A stretch of 15,436 nt of DNA from Thermoproteota archaeon (GCA_030055545.1 JASFYK010000017.1:1-15436), one strand, 5' to 3'. Shown: positions 1 through 7,938, counted from the stretch's first letter. The notes: a model not told the origin generated them from the sequence alone. Made by a program: numbers and translations.

Positions 1-1374
1 CCTGCTCCTCACGTTCGGGTCTGTGAGGAGCGCAAGGAGCTCTGATGGCAGGTCCTCTGGCTCCTTGAGCGTGAGAGGTCGCGGGCTCAACTCGACCCTC
101 TTTGCCCTCCTCTTTAGCTTGGGCGGGCTGTACAGGAAGTCGAGCCCTAGGTCGCAGACTGTGACCCCCTTGTAGGTAGCTCTGAGTCTGTTAGTGGAGT
201 TGAACTTGCCTAGAGTGCACCATTCAAGCTCTTCACCATCGAAGATATGGGCGACCCTCTCGAGGTTCTTGGAAGGTACCGAGAAGAGCATCCTCTCTTG
301 GCTCTCTGAGACCCAGATCTCCCAAGGAGCCATTCCCGACTCCTTGAGTTTCACCCCGTCCAGTTCAACGGTGAGACCAAGCCCTGACCTGCTCGCCATC
401 TCGCCTGTCGCGCAGGAGATCCCTCCGCCCCCCAGGTCTGTGATCCCAGTCGCCAGGCATTCGTCCCTTATCCTGATCACCGCCCTCCTTAGCCTCTCCT
501 CCACCAGCGGGTTTGGTATCTGGACTGCCGACCTCAGCCCCTCCGAATCCTCTGGCAGGTCAGTCGAGGCGAAAGTTACACCGTGTATGCCGTCCCTCCC
601 CGTCCTGCCGCCAACGAGGACAGCCAAGTCGCCCTCCCTAGTCTGCCTGACGTACCTCTCCTTGGGCAGTATACCGAAGCAGCCGCAGTAGACCACAACA
701 TTCCCTGTATAGTTCCTGTCGAAGAGCACGGCGCCGTTCACATTCGGTATCCCCATGTTATTGCCGTAGCTTCCCACGCCGGCCACGACACCTTTGTAGA
801 TGTAGCGCGGATGCTTGATACCGGGGGCGAGCTCGCTGTATCCGATGTCTAGCGGTCCGAAGCAGAGCACGTCCGAGACAGCGATGGGCTCCCCCCAGAC
901 GCCGAGGATGTCCCTGATAACCCCTCCTACTCCGGTGGCTGCCCCGCCGAAGGGCTCGATTGCTGATGGGTGGTTATGCGTTTCGACCTTAGCCGCAACC
1001 ACATGCCCGTTGTCGAAGTCCACGAGCCCAGCGTTGTCCTCGAATACTGAGAAGCACCAGGGCTTGGCGAGCTCTCTGGTGGCCCTCGCGATGTACGTTT
1101 TCAGGAGGCCCTCCACCGTGCCTGACTCGGTCTCCACCACCCCCCTGAACGTCTTGTGGATGCAGTGCTCTGACCAGGTCTGCCCGAAGGTCTGGAGCTC
1201 CACATCGGTTAGAGGCCTGCCGAACTCCTCCTTGATAGCCCTCATCTCATGCAGGCTGAGCGCCAGCCCCATGCCGCTGCTTATCTCAAGCAGGTCCGCA
1301 TCTTCGGCCTCGCGGAGGTCTACCGCCGCCACTGGAGGATCTTCGCTGACCCTCCTAAGCAGTCCTTCCCTCAA
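1..1374 (-). CDS. purL: Phosphoribosylformylglycinamidine synthase II, large subunit PurL (partial, C-terminus beyond left edge)
   Basis: The catalytic subunit of FGAM synthase converts FGAR, ATP and glutamine-derived ammonia to FGAM, working with PurS and PurQ. The reading frame is open from a TTG at 1374 to the window edge (458 codons). Seen: WSEHC at residues 67-71, the family hallmark ETHNHPS at 131-137, a glycine-rich GGRTGRDG segment, and a TDLGGGGISC segment near the end of the first AIRS-like half. The second half lies off the window. The start is set by an in-frame TAG just upstream (TAG-TTA-TTG) and by a GGAGGT eight bases before the TTG; it overlaps the purS end by 20 bp. GTG 1332 and ATG 1272 are poorer alternatives without a well-spaced ribosome binding site. 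There is an N-terminal extension of about 35 residues before the usual short helix. PurQ, the glutaminase subunit, is not visible. Confidence 0.95.
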   Translation of the reverse strand, partial: MREGLLRRVSEDPPVAAVDLREAEDADLLEISSGMGLALSLHEMRAIKEEFGRPLTDVELQTFGQTWSEHCIHKTFRGVVETESGTVEGLLKTYIARATRELAKPWCFSVFEDNAGLVDFDNGHVVAAKVETHNHPSAIEPFGGAATGVGGVIRDILGVWGEPIAVSDVLCFGPLDIGYSELAPGIKHPRYIYKGVVAGVGSYGNNMGIPNVNGAVLFDRNYTGNVVVYCGCFGILPKERYVRQTREGDLAVLVGGRTGRDGIHGVTFASTDLPEDSEGLRSAVQIPNPLVEERLRRAVIRIRDECLATGITDLGGGGISCATGEMASRSGLGLTVELDGVKLKESGMAPWEIWVSESQERMLFSVPSKNLERVAHIFDGEELEWCTLGKFNSTNRLRATYKGVTVCDLGLDFLYSPPKLKRRAKRVELSPRPLTLKEPEDLPSELLALLTDPNVRSR

Positions 1375-1618
1375 TAACTATGACCTCCACCCTGAAGTCG
1401 TCCTTGGTCGGGTTCGCCAAGAGCTTCCTGCACATCTCCTCGGCGAGCGCTTTTGCATCCCCGGGGTCACGCGCATCGATCTCTATGGTGTAAGCCTTGC
1501 TTACCCTGACAGTTCCAACGCTGAAGCCCAGATCCCTGAGCGACTTTGCAGCCACATCGCCCTCAGGGTCGAAGTGCCCCCTCTTCAGGCTAACCTCTGC
1601 TTTGATTAGGAACCTCAA
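1355..1618 (-). CDS. purS: Phosphoribosylformylglycinamidine synthase subunit PurS
   Basis: This 87-residue protein is the small structural subunit of the three-part FGAM synthase (PurL/PurQ/PurS), which helps dock PurQ on PurL. Seen: typical PurS length and pattern, with an N-terminal beta strand (FLIKAEVSLKRG), a DPEGDVAAKSLRDLGF segment and a VRVSKAYTIEID strand, ending just before PurL. The start is TTG at 1618, whose last bases overlap the purE stop (TTGA). A perfect GGAGGT sits seven bases upstream. Its position between purE and purL, overlapping both, fits its role as a PurL partner. No key residue appears lost. Family membership rests on size, pattern and context, since PurS is poorly conserved. 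Confidence 0.93.
   Translation of the reverse strand: MRFLIKAEVSLKRGHFDPEGDVAAKSLRDLGFSVGTVRVSKAYTIEIDARDPGDAKALAEEMCRKLLANPTKDDFRVEVIVIEGRTA
1383..1388 (-). promoter_or_regulatory. Ribosome binding site fixing the purL TTG start
   Basis: GGAGGT on the minus strand lies eight bases upstream of TTG 1374, inside the purS coding region. Together with the in-frame stop just before the TTG, it makes 1374 the best purL start. Confidence 0.7.
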
Positions 1619-2049
1619 AGTCTCGACCTCCTAGCCGCTTCAAGCCTCTCCTTAAGGCCTGGGTATTTGAGTGCAAGGATCTCGACCGCGAGCAGCGCGG
1701 CGTTCTTCCAGTTGTCGACACCGACCGTCGCGACCGGCACCCCTGGCGGCATCTGGACTATCGAGAGCAGCGCATCGAGCCCCCCGAGCCTCACTTCTCT
1801 GGGAACGCCTATGACTGGCTTCGTTGTCTTCGACGCGATCACGCCAGGCAGCGCAGCTGCCAGCCCGGCTACCGCAATGAATACCTCCGAGTCCGTTCCC
1901 TTGATGTAAGCGTCCAGCTTCTCCGGGTCCCGGTGTGCTGAGATCACTTGGAAGTCGGCTTCGACGCCGTACTCGCTCAGCGTTTCCTTCACTTTCGATC
2001 CGATCTCCTCATCTGACTTTGAACCAACAATCACAGATGCCTTTGGCAC
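1615..2049 (-). CDS. purE: 5-(carboxyamino)imidazole ribonucleotide mutase / AIR carboxylase PurE
   Basis: This 144-residue PurE acts at the AIR to CAIR carboxylation step. Seen: the phosphate-binding opening VGSKSD at residues 8-13, the ISAHR motif at 36-40 with the conserved His39, and SIVQMPPGVPVATV at 96-109. Length and pattern resemble the bacterial/archaeal short PurE. Odd: the GGAAHLPG stretch of classic class I PurE reads GLAAALPG (62-69), so the usual second His is Ala66. No purK (N5-CAIR synthetase, the class I partner) lies in the window, so whether this enzyme uses N5-CAIR or CO2 directly is open. The start is GTG 2049, the first start in frame giving the usual short N-terminus; a purine-rich AGGGGTG precedes it. 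It is separated from purT by 52 non-coding bases, the widest gap in the operon. Confidence 0.92.
   Translation of the reverse strand: MPKASVIVGSKSDEEIGSKVKETLSEYGVEADFQVISAHRDPEKLDAYIKGTDSEVFIAVAGLAAALPGVIASKTTKPVIGVPREVRLGGLDALLSIVQMPPGVPVATVGVDNWKNAALLAVEILALKYPGLKERLEAARRSRL
1626..1631 (-). promoter_or_regulatory. Ribosome binding site for the purS TTG start
   Basis: GGAGGT on the minus strand lies seven bases before TTG 1618 and inside the purE end. It supports a TTG start coupled to the purE stop codon. Confidence 0.7.
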
Positions 2050-2101
2050 GGGCCCTCACACCCCTTCCTCTTTTCCTCCCCTATACTTCCATCAGCTCGA
2101 T

Positions 2102-3472
2102 TCAACCCTTGTAAACGAACTGCGTTTCTGCCATGTGCGCTATCCTCTCTGCGTTTGCCCTTGCCTGGTCGAGGCTAACCGCATAAGAGAACGCTAGTCC
2201 CATCCTCCTGCCTGCATATGCCGTGGGCTTCCCGAAGATCCAGAGGTCGCCCTTTAGCCCTCCCGGGAGCCCTGCATGCAGCCCCTTCAGGTTGAACTCC
2301 TGCACCGTGGTCCCCTCCTTGATGCCCTCTGGAGCCAAAACCACGTGTGCAACTCCAAAGGCGCCGTGGCGCGAGAGCTCCACCATCGAGGGGTCGATCG
2401 GCATCCCCAACGTGGAGACCAATTGGAGGGCACCTTCATCCATATTGAGCATCCATCTCGTGACCAGCCCTGTGTCGTGGGGACGGTTCGCTACCTCGTT
2501 GTTGTAGACTTCGTCGCCGACGACGAACTGCTCCACGGCATAGATGCCGATCCCGCCCATGAAGTCCGCGATCTTCATTGCGCCCTCCCTGCACTTCGAG
2601 GCCGCCTCAGCGGAGATCGTCGACGGGAGCCAGCTCTCGTGGTAGGTCGCGCCCGGTCTCCTGTGCTCTATCGGGGGAAGGCAGGTGCTCACAATCCTCC
2701 CTTCGGTGTTGAAGTGCCTCACCACGATCTGGGTGATCTCGGTACCCTTCTCCTTGACCTCAGGTAGGTACTTCTCCACGATTACCTCGTCCCCGACGCC
2801 CCTCGCGTGCTCGACCGAGTGCCGATAGCTTTCATTCAGCTCCTTCTCGGTTCTAACTATCGAGGTGCCGTGTCCGCTCGAAGTCATCACCGGCTTTACT
2901 ATGACTGGTAGCCCGAATTTCCCGGCAGCCTCTCGGACGCCTGACTCGGAGTTGGCATACGCCCATGGTGCCATCTTGAGACCGAGCTTCTCGAACATGA
3001 GCTTCGTCGCGTGCCTGTCCATGCACACGAGCGGACCGTAGGGGGTGGACATGATCCTGTACCCGTCTTCCATGCCGAGCTTGTATGCCCTCTGCGTGTC
3101 GATCCTCTCGACCTCCAAGTATATCGCATGTGGCGCTCGGGGGTCAGGGATGTACTTCTTGACCATCTTCTCGAGTTGATCCCCGTCCATCATATCGAAG
3201 ACTTCAGTGTAGTCTGCGGCATCCTGTGCAGGGAAGCCGTGGTACTTGTCGAAGGCTACCGAGATTATGCCCCCTCTTGCCCCGCCGAAATGCCTCCCGG
3301 CTGCCGTGATCGCCAGATCCCCTAGCTCGCCCCCGCCAACGGAGATGAACGTTGCCGGGGTCCCTGGCGAGATCCTCTCGAGCGGAACGAGCCTCCCCTC
3401 AATTTCCTTCCTGAGCGAGTCAATCTCTTTTATCAGCCGCACCCTTTCCTTTTCGCTCATTTTGAAAACCAT
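2102..3472 (-). CDS. purT: Formate-dependent phosphoribosylglycinamide formyltransferase PurT (GAR transformylase 2)
   Basis: PurT is an ATP-grasp enzyme making FGAR from GAR, formate and ATP, avoiding the folate-type cofactor used by PurN. Seen, numbered from ATG 3472 (456 residues): GGGELG at 46-51 and YLEVERI at 118-124, carrying acidic residues that match the GAR-binding glutamates of E. coli PurT; the ATP loop PVMTSSGHG at 194-202; HESWLP at 278-283; NEVANRPHDTG at 325-335, which separates PurT from PurK; and GRRMG at 421-425. It is longer than the roughly 390-residue E. coli enzyme, with about 35 extra charged N-terminal residues. The frame stays open upstream into purD in a different frame, so the start is uncertain. 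ATG 3472 has AGGTG six bases ahead. GTG 3508 would overlap the purD stop (GTGA) but has GGAGGT only three bases away. ATG 3460 is also possible. Confidence 0.92.
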   Translation of the reverse strand: MVFKMSEKERVRLIKEIDSLRKEIEGRLVPLERISPGTPATFISVGGGELGDLAITAAGRHFGGARGGIISVAFDKYHGFPAQDAADYTEVFDMMDGDQLEKMVKKYIPDPRAPHAIYLEVERIDTQRAYKLGMEDGYRIMSTPYGPLVCMDRHATKLMFEKLGLKMAPWAYANSESGVREAAGKFGLPVIVKPVMTSSGHGTSIVRTEKELNESYRHSVEHARGVGDEVIVEKYLPEVKEKGTEITQIVVRHFNTEGRIVSTCLPPIEHRRPGATYHESWLPSTISAEAASKCREGAMKIADFMGGIGIYAVEQFVVGDEVYNNEVANRPHDTGLVTRWMLNMDEGALQLVSTLGMPIDPSMVELSRHGAFGVAHVVLAPEGIKEGTTVQEFNLKGLHAGLPGGLKGDLWIFGKPTAYAGRRMGLAFSYAVSLDQARANAERIAHMAETQFVYKG

Positions 3473-3504
3473 TTTCCCCACCTTGCTATGCGAATATTCC
3501 CTAA

Positions 3505-4989
3505 TCACCCTACCTCCATCAAGCCCTTCCCAGGTATCCAGATCATCCTCTTCCCGAGGAGCCCCCTCCTCTCCCTGTACTGGTAGATCTCCCTTGCCAT
3601 GTTCCCGAGCTGGATCCTCCTGAGCACAGACTTCTCGGTCCCGATGTCGCTCCGGTGGAATAGCTTCCACCCGTCGGCGAGTACCGCGCTCCTGCAGAGC
3701 TCTTCTGCCTTTGAACTCGCCTCCGGGAGCGTGTCCCCTGTCCCTATGCACTCCACTACCCTCGATCCCCCTGTTACCACGCCGTTCCCTGTGTCTTCTG
3801 CCGAGGCCCAAAGGATCTTCCCTGCGTCCGCCGGGGCTGAGAGCGAGACTGGGTGCCCCCTTGCGAGGTCCCTGCGGTCTGGGTACCCCTCCGGGCAGAC
3901 CGCCTTGACTGCCACAGCCTGGTCCTCGAACTCGACCTTCACCCTGTTCAGATCCTCGCAAATTATTGCTTCGCAGATATCCACGAGATCAGTCTTGAGC
4001 ATCGTGAGGACGTTGGCAGCCTCTGGATCGCCGAGCCTGGAGTACATCTCTATTACGGTCGGCCCCCAGACCGAAGTGAGCATCATCTGGCCCGCGGAGA
4101 TCCCATGGTATCTCTTGCCAGTCTCCTTCTGTATCGCGTCGATCATCATCTTGACTATCTCTGCAGATCGACTGTACTCCTCCTCTGTGATTACCGCCCT
4201 CTCGTCCTCGACGCCATACCTCAGGTTCATGCAGCAGGAGATCGAACCCATCCCTCCCGTCTCGGGGCCCAAGTCCCCGTCGAAGGCGTGCTTGTTGTCC
4301 TGTACAGCCGGCATCGGCACAACAGTCCTCCCGTCTGTGAAGCACTGCACGGTATACTCCGGGCCCCACACCCTCTCCTCGATCAGTAGCTTGTACTCGA
4401 TGTCGTCGTAGCCCTTCATGTACTCGTTCACAATCGATTCAGCGTGCTCCTTCTTGACCTTCCTCTTGTCGTCCTGGAGGTACACCTGGAAATCCTCTAT
4501 GACCTTGACACCCTTACCCCCTGCCTGCCTGGCGGGCTTCAGGGCGATGCTCTCTGCGTACTCCTCTATGTATGGGACCGCCTCCTCGAAGGTCTTGAAC
4601 TTTTTGTACCAGAGCCTGCCTGGGATCTTGTACTTCCATTGCAAGTCCCGCATGCTCGCTTTGGAGAGTTCCAGCTCTGCCACTTCCTTGCTTGCCCCTA
4701 TGCATGGTATCCCCTTAGCCTCCAGCGCGTCCGGTATCCCATGGAAGTTCGGCTCTTCGGGACCAACGAAGACGAAGTCTGGGCTGCACCTGAGGGCTGC
4801 GCCTAAAACGGCGGACGGGTCGTTCGTATCGCCCCTGAAGTACTCCCCTCCGCCCGATGCGACGATCTTCCTTATGCCTGGGTTGATCAGCTCCGAGATG
4901 CAGTATACCTTCGGGCAGTGTGCGCTTCCCGCGAGGGATTCCGCGATCGCGTGCTCCCTGCCTCCTCCGCCTACAAGAAGTATTCTCAT
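3505..4989 (-). CDS. purD: Phosphoribosylamine-glycine ligase PurD (GAR synthetase)
   Basis: PurD joins phosphoribosylamine and glycine using ATP to give GAR, taking the unstable product of PurF from the adjacent gene. Seen in the 494-residue ATP-grasp protein: the N-terminal GGGGREHA at 7-14, VGPEEPN at 75-81, the ATP loop RQAGGKGVKV at 154-163, QDNKHAFDGDLGPETGG at 230-246, and SRLGDPEA at 318-325 (usually RFGDPE). It is longer than the common 430-residue bacterial PurD, partly through extra residues around 165-205 between the ATP loop and the following ERVWGPEY segment. The start is ATG 4989, immediately after the stop of the upstream gene, with GGAGGTG six bases upstream inside that gene. 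The C-terminal end is followed directly by purT. Confidence 0.95.
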   Translation of the reverse strand: MRILLVGGGGREHAIAESLAGSAHCPKVYCISELINPGIRKIVASGGGEYFRGDTNDPSAVLGAALRCSPDFVFVGPEEPNFHGIPDALEAKGIPCIGASKEVAELELSKASMRDLQWKYKIPGRLWYKKFKTFEEAVPYIEEYAESIALKPARQAGGKGVKVIEDFQVYLQDDKRKVKKEHAESIVNEYMKGYDDIEYKLLIEERVWGPEYTVQCFTDGRTVVPMPAVQDNKHAFDGDLGPETGGMGSISCCMNLRYGVEDERAVITEEEYSRSAEIVKMMIDAIQKETGKRYHGISAGQMMLTSVWGPTVIEMYSRLGDPEAANVLTMLKTDLVDICEAIICEDLNRVKVEFEDQAVAVKAVCPEGYPDRRDLARGHPVSLSAPADAGKILWASAEDTGNGVVTGGSRVVECIGTGDTLPEASSKAEELCRSAVLADGWKLFHRSDIGTEKSVLRRIQLGNMAREIYQYRERRGLLGKRMIWIPGKGLMEVG

Positions 4990-6303
4990 TCACTCCACCT
5001 CCGGGTAGACGCTGTTGAAGCAACCCGTGCAGAACTCGCTACACCTGAGCCCAGTGGCCTCGACCAGACCGTCAAGGCTAAGGTACTTGAAAGAGTCCGC
5101 GCCTATGACCTCTGCGATCTTATCCTCCTTGAGGTGCCTCCCTATGAGCTCGTCCTCGCCGGGGACTTCGACCCCGAACGGGCAGTGTGAAACAATGTGC
5201 GGACTCCCTATCCTGACGTGGATCTCCTTTGCGCCTTTTTCCTTCATCAGGTAGACAATATTCGCCAGCGTGTTTCCCCGCACCACGCTGTCGTCAATGA
5301 GGACGACCCTCTTCCCCCTCACCGCCTCGCTTATGACGTTCAGCTTGAGCTGGACACCCTTGAGCCTCTCTACTTGGTTCGGCTTCATCGCGCTCCTGAC
5401 CCTCCTGCCAGTCAGCTCGAACCCCTTTTCAACTGGTATTCCGGTCTCGTTCGAGTACGCCATGGCGAACGGTATCGCAGTCTCTGGGACCCCTATCACC
5501 ACGTCAGCATCAACTCTACCTTCCTGGGCTAGACGCCTTCCTATCTCGCGCCTCACTCTGTAGACGGGGACGTCGTTTATGTAAGAGTCTGGTCTCGCTA
5601 GGTAGACGTACTCGAATATGCAGTAGGCCCTCTTGGGTGAGTTATGGATCCTCTCGGACCGCGCCGACATCGGAGTGAATAGCATCGCCTCCCCTGGCTC
5701 GATGTTCTCTGCTGGGCTTATCGGAACCCTCTCGCCTATGATGTCCATCACGCAGCTCTCAGAGGCAACGATCCCGCCGTCGAAACCCATCTTCCCTAGC
5801 ACCAGCGGCTTGACGCCTAGGCTCCCCCTGCCCGCGAGCACCTCGCCCTTCCCGTTGGCTGCTATGTAGGAGAAGCCCCCTCTGCACCTGCTGAAGTAAT
5901 CCTTGATCGCCTCGATCTCCTCGGATCCTGCCTCGAGCTCTTCATACGATCGCCTGATGTTCGCCTCGTACGAGCGCCCTGAGTCCCACCTGTAGCCTTC
6001 GATGGCTGTTACCTTCCCGTCGATGCTTGCGGAAACTTTGTTGGACACAGTTACTGGGAGCGCCTCCGCCTCCTCTGCAGGGTACGGGGAGACCCCTCCT
6101 ATGAGGATGTTCCCCCTTCCGCCCACGGACGCGAAAGCCTGCTCCACCAGTCCCTTTCCCGTGATCTTCTGCCGGTTTTCGTTGAAGATCTCCATGCCGG
6201 CAGTTTCCTGGCCCCTGTGCTGCAGTGCCATGAGCCCGAAGATCCCAAAGTTGTATGCATTCCATCTCCTGTCGAACAGGTATATCCCAATTATTCCTGC
6301 CAT
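4990..6303 (-). CDS. PurF-like amidophosphoribosyltransferase paralogue lacking the glutaminase catalytic residues
   Basis: This 437-residue protein has the full PurF layout: an N-terminal Ntn-type glutaminase fold and a C-terminal phosphoribosyltransferase. The transferase half looks functional, with LIDDSVVRGNT (335-345) as the PRPP-binding motif and the LKLN loop before it. Cysteines in CIFEYVY, at 374, and in CTGC (425, 428) match the 4Fe-4S ligands of B. subtilis PurF. The glutaminase half has lost its chemistry. The protein starts M-A-G-I-I-G where PurF has M-C-G. The His-x-Arg-Tyr motif is replaced around 66-75 (ILIGGVSPYP), and the Asn-Gly-Asn oxyanion motif reads IDGKV (94-98). LQHRGQETAG (27-36) is retained. 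A TAA directly precedes ATG 6303, so no longer form with a Cys exists. It lies 13 bp after the intact purF and abuts purD. It may use free ammonia, act as a partner of the intact PurF, or regulate it; this is inference. Confidence 0.9.
   Translation of the reverse strand: MAGIIGIYLFDRRWNAYNFGIFGLMALQHRGQETAGMEIFNENRQKITGKGLVEQAFASVGGRGNILIGGVSPYPAEEAEALPVTVSNKVSASIDGKVTAIEGYRWDSGRSYEANIRRSYEELEAGSEEIEAIKDYFSRCRGGFSYIAANGKGEVLAGRGSLGVKPLVLGKMGFDGGIVASESCVMDIIGERVPISPAENIEPGEAMLFTPMSARSERIHNSPKRAYCIFEYVYLARPDSYINDVPVYRVRREIGRRLAQEGRVDADVVIGVPETAIPFAMAYSNETGIPVEKGFELTGRRVRSAMKPNQVERLKGVQLKLNVISEAVRGKRVVLIDDSVVRGNTLANIVYLMKEKGAKEIHVRIGSPHIVSHCPFGVEVPGEDELIGRHLKEDKIAEVIGADSFKYLSLDGLVEATGLRCSEFCTGCFNSVYPEVE
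4996..5002 (-). promoter_or_regulatory. Ribosome binding site of purD
   Basis: GGAGGTG on the minus strand, six bases before ATG 4989 and within the last codons of the purF-like gene. It is one of the strongest such sites in the window and indicates separate, coupled initiation of purD. Confidence 0.65.
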
Positions 6304-6316
6304 TTATGTTCCCCCA

Positions 6317-7780
6317 TCATGCCTCAAGCTCGTAAACTCTTCTGCCATCCTGATTCACCCTCGACTTCACGCCGTCAGCTAGCTTCTGGGCGAGCTCCGT
6401 CGGGTACTTCCCTGTCACGCACGCCATGCAGAGGTCTTCGCCCCTCATACCGGTCGCCCTTACAAAGTCCTCTAGCGACTGGTAGCAGACCGCATCTGCG
6501 CCTATCTGCTCGGCTATCGCCGCCTCGTCGTTCCTGAAGCCTATCAGCTCGGTGAACGTGGCCATATCGATACCGTAGAAGCAAGGATGCGTGATCCTCG
6601 GGAAGGTCACGAACATGTAGACCTCCTCCGCGCCCCTCTCCCTGAGCTTGCTGATGATGGTCTTAGTCGTGTCCCCCCTGACGATGCTGTCTTCCACGAC
6701 GATCACCTTCTTGCCCCTGAGCCCGCCGTCGGCGATGTTTATCTTCCTGTCTATCGTGACCCTCCGGTCCTCCGACTCGAGTATGAACGCCCTGTGCGTG
6801 ACGAACCTGTGCCTCCTCAGCGTCCTCTCCCACCTGAGCCCGGTCTCCTCGTGGAGCCCGTAGGCAGCGTCCTCCGCCGTTTCCGGGATGCTGACGATCA
6901 CGTCAGCCTTCCTCACGTACTCTTGGTATCTCCTCCCGAGATTCCTCCCGAACTCCTCCCTAGTCTTGTAGACGGGCCTGCCGTTGATTATCGAGTCGGG
7001 CCTGCTGAAGTAGGAGAGCTCGAAGCCGCAGAGCGCGCGCCTCGGGCACTTCGCTATCCTGCTCCTCTCTATGCTGTCTCCTGTGAAGACGAGCGCTTCG
7101 CCTGGCTCGACTTCACCTACCATGCTGAACGAGTTGATGTCCAGCCCAACCGTCTCGGAGGAGACCGCGGTGATGCTGCCGTCTCTGCTCCTGCCGACGC
7201 AGAGGGGCCTGATCCCGAGAGGATCCCTGAAGGCGAATAGCTCCCCGTTGGACCTGAGACCGACTACTGAATACGCTCCCTCGACCTCTTCCATGCACGC
7301 ACCTATCGCTTCAATCATCCCTCCATTCGCCTTGGATGCGAGGTAGCGGCACAGCAGCTCCGTGTCAGAGGTGGCTCTCATCTTCGGCACCTTGCCGGCG
7401 AGCAGACCTCTCAGCCAGCCTATGTTCACAAGGTTACCGTTGAACGCGATGCCCATCTTAGATCTCCCGTGCGACACAACCATGGGCTGCGCATCCCTGA
7501 GGTGCGAGTAGACGTCCCTCTTCCCCGAGGTCCCGTACCTGACATGTGCAATGCCCCGCTTCCCGGGTAGAAGCATCTGCCACCTTAGGATCTCCTCCCT
7601 CTCGATCCTAGGGACCAGTCCGAGGTCGACGTACCTCTTGAGCCCTTCTGAATAGGTGAGGAAACCGTAGGACTCGTGTCCCCTGTGGTTCTGGGCTACA
7701 AGCCCCCAGTAGAGCGGCACAAACGCTTCGCTGCCGCCTGCGCTCACGACACTGAAGACTCCGCACTTTTCCTTGAGCAT
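6317..7780 (-). CDS. purF: Amidophosphoribosyltransferase PurF with intact glutaminase site
   Basis: PurF catalyses the committed purine step, making 5-phosphoribosylamine from PRPP and glutamine. It is the first gene of the minus-strand operon. Seen in 487 residues: a five-residue leader MLKEK before Cys6-Gly-Val, so the catalytic N-terminal Cys would be exposed by propeptide removal, as in B. subtilis PurF; His79-x-Arg81-Tyr and FNGNLVN (113-119) of the glutaminase site; SDTELL with Asp139; the PRPP-binding motif VVEDSIVRGDTT (361-372); and Fe-S cysteines in ALCGFELSYF, PCFYGID (Cys400) and LCMAC (451, 454). The PRPP motif has Glu-Asp rather than the more usual Asp-Asp, which other phosphoribosyltransferases tolerate. 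The start ATG 7780 has a modest AGGGGT four bases ahead. About 15 residues extend past the usual GKYP end. Confidence 0.94.
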   Translation of the reverse strand: MLKEKCGVFSVVSAGGSEAFVPLYWGLVAQNHRGHESYGFLTYSEGLKRYVDLGLVPRIEREEILRWQMLLPGKRGIAHVRYGTSGKRDVYSHLRDAQPMVVSHGRSKMGIAFNGNLVNIGWLRGLLAGKVPKMRATSDTELLCRYLASKANGGMIEAIGACMEEVEGAYSVVGLRSNGELFAFRDPLGIRPLCVGRSRDGSITAVSSETVGLDINSFSMVGEVEPGEALVFTGDSIERSRIAKCPRRALCGFELSYFSRPDSIINGRPVYKTREEFGRNLGRRYQEYVRKADVIVSIPETAEDAAYGLHEETGLRWERTLRRHRFVTHRAFILESEDRRVTIDRKINIADGGLRGKKVIVVEDSIVRGDTTKTIISKLRERGAEEVYMFVTFPRITHPCFYGIDMATFTELIGFRNDEAAIAEQIGADAVCYQSLEDFVRATGMRGEDLCMACVTGKYPTELAQKLADGVKSRVNQDGRRVYELEA

Positions 7781-7820
7781 GGATACCCCTTATCAACGTA
7801 TGCGTATATTTGTTTGAGGC

Positions 7821-7829
7821 TTTTTAAGG
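7821..7829 (-). promoter_or_regulatory. Candidate box A promoter of the purine operon
   Basis: On the minus strand CCTTAAAAA matches the archaeal box A pattern (YTTAWA). A start site about 25 bases downstream would fall near 7798, giving an 18-base leader that includes the AGGGGT before purF. A second AT-rich element, AAATATAC on the minus strand at about 7803-7810, is an alternative; it would place the transcript start at the ATG itself (leaderless). Transcript mapping would distinguish them. Confidence 0.5.
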
Positions 7830-7864
7830 TTTTTTTACATATCTGTTTAAAATTATGAAAGGCG

Positions 7865-7884
7865 AGGTAGTGTTATGACTACTT
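7865..7884. repeat. Short imperfect inverted repeat in the divergent promoter region
   Basis: The arms AGGTAGT (7865-7871) and ACTACTT (7878-7884) can pair with one G-T mismatch around a six-base centre. It lies about 35 bp upstream of the purine box A and about 75 bp upstream of the hemA box A. It could be an operator, but an element this short may arise by chance. Confidence 0.25.
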
Positions 7885-7938
7885 AAACACAGATTGGGCC
7901 ATCAACCTTGTAATTACCCCATGAAAGCATCTAACAGA

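Noticed and set aside
194..1609. Plus-strand open frames opposite purL and purS
   Set aside because: They are low-complexity, Ser/Pro-rich translations antisense to a clearly conserved PurL/PurS; high GC creates long spurious frames on the opposite strand.
3473..3961. Long N-terminal extension of the purT frame into purD
   Set aside because: The extra 160 or so residues are Gly/Arg-rich shadow translation of the PurD C-terminal region in another frame; no PurT homologue needs them.
7072..7780. Possible loss of PurF activity because its PRPP motif has Glu-Asp instead of Asp-Asp
   Set aside because: Glu-Asp occurs at this position in other active phosphoribosyltransferases such as hypoxanthine phosphoribosyltransferase; all other motifs are present.
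7855..7878. Seven-codon open frame (ATG to TGA) in the promoter region, possibly a leader peptide
   Set aside because: There is no ribosome binding site before it, no codon bias for a regulatory amino acid, and leader-peptide attenuation is not expected in this archaeal context.
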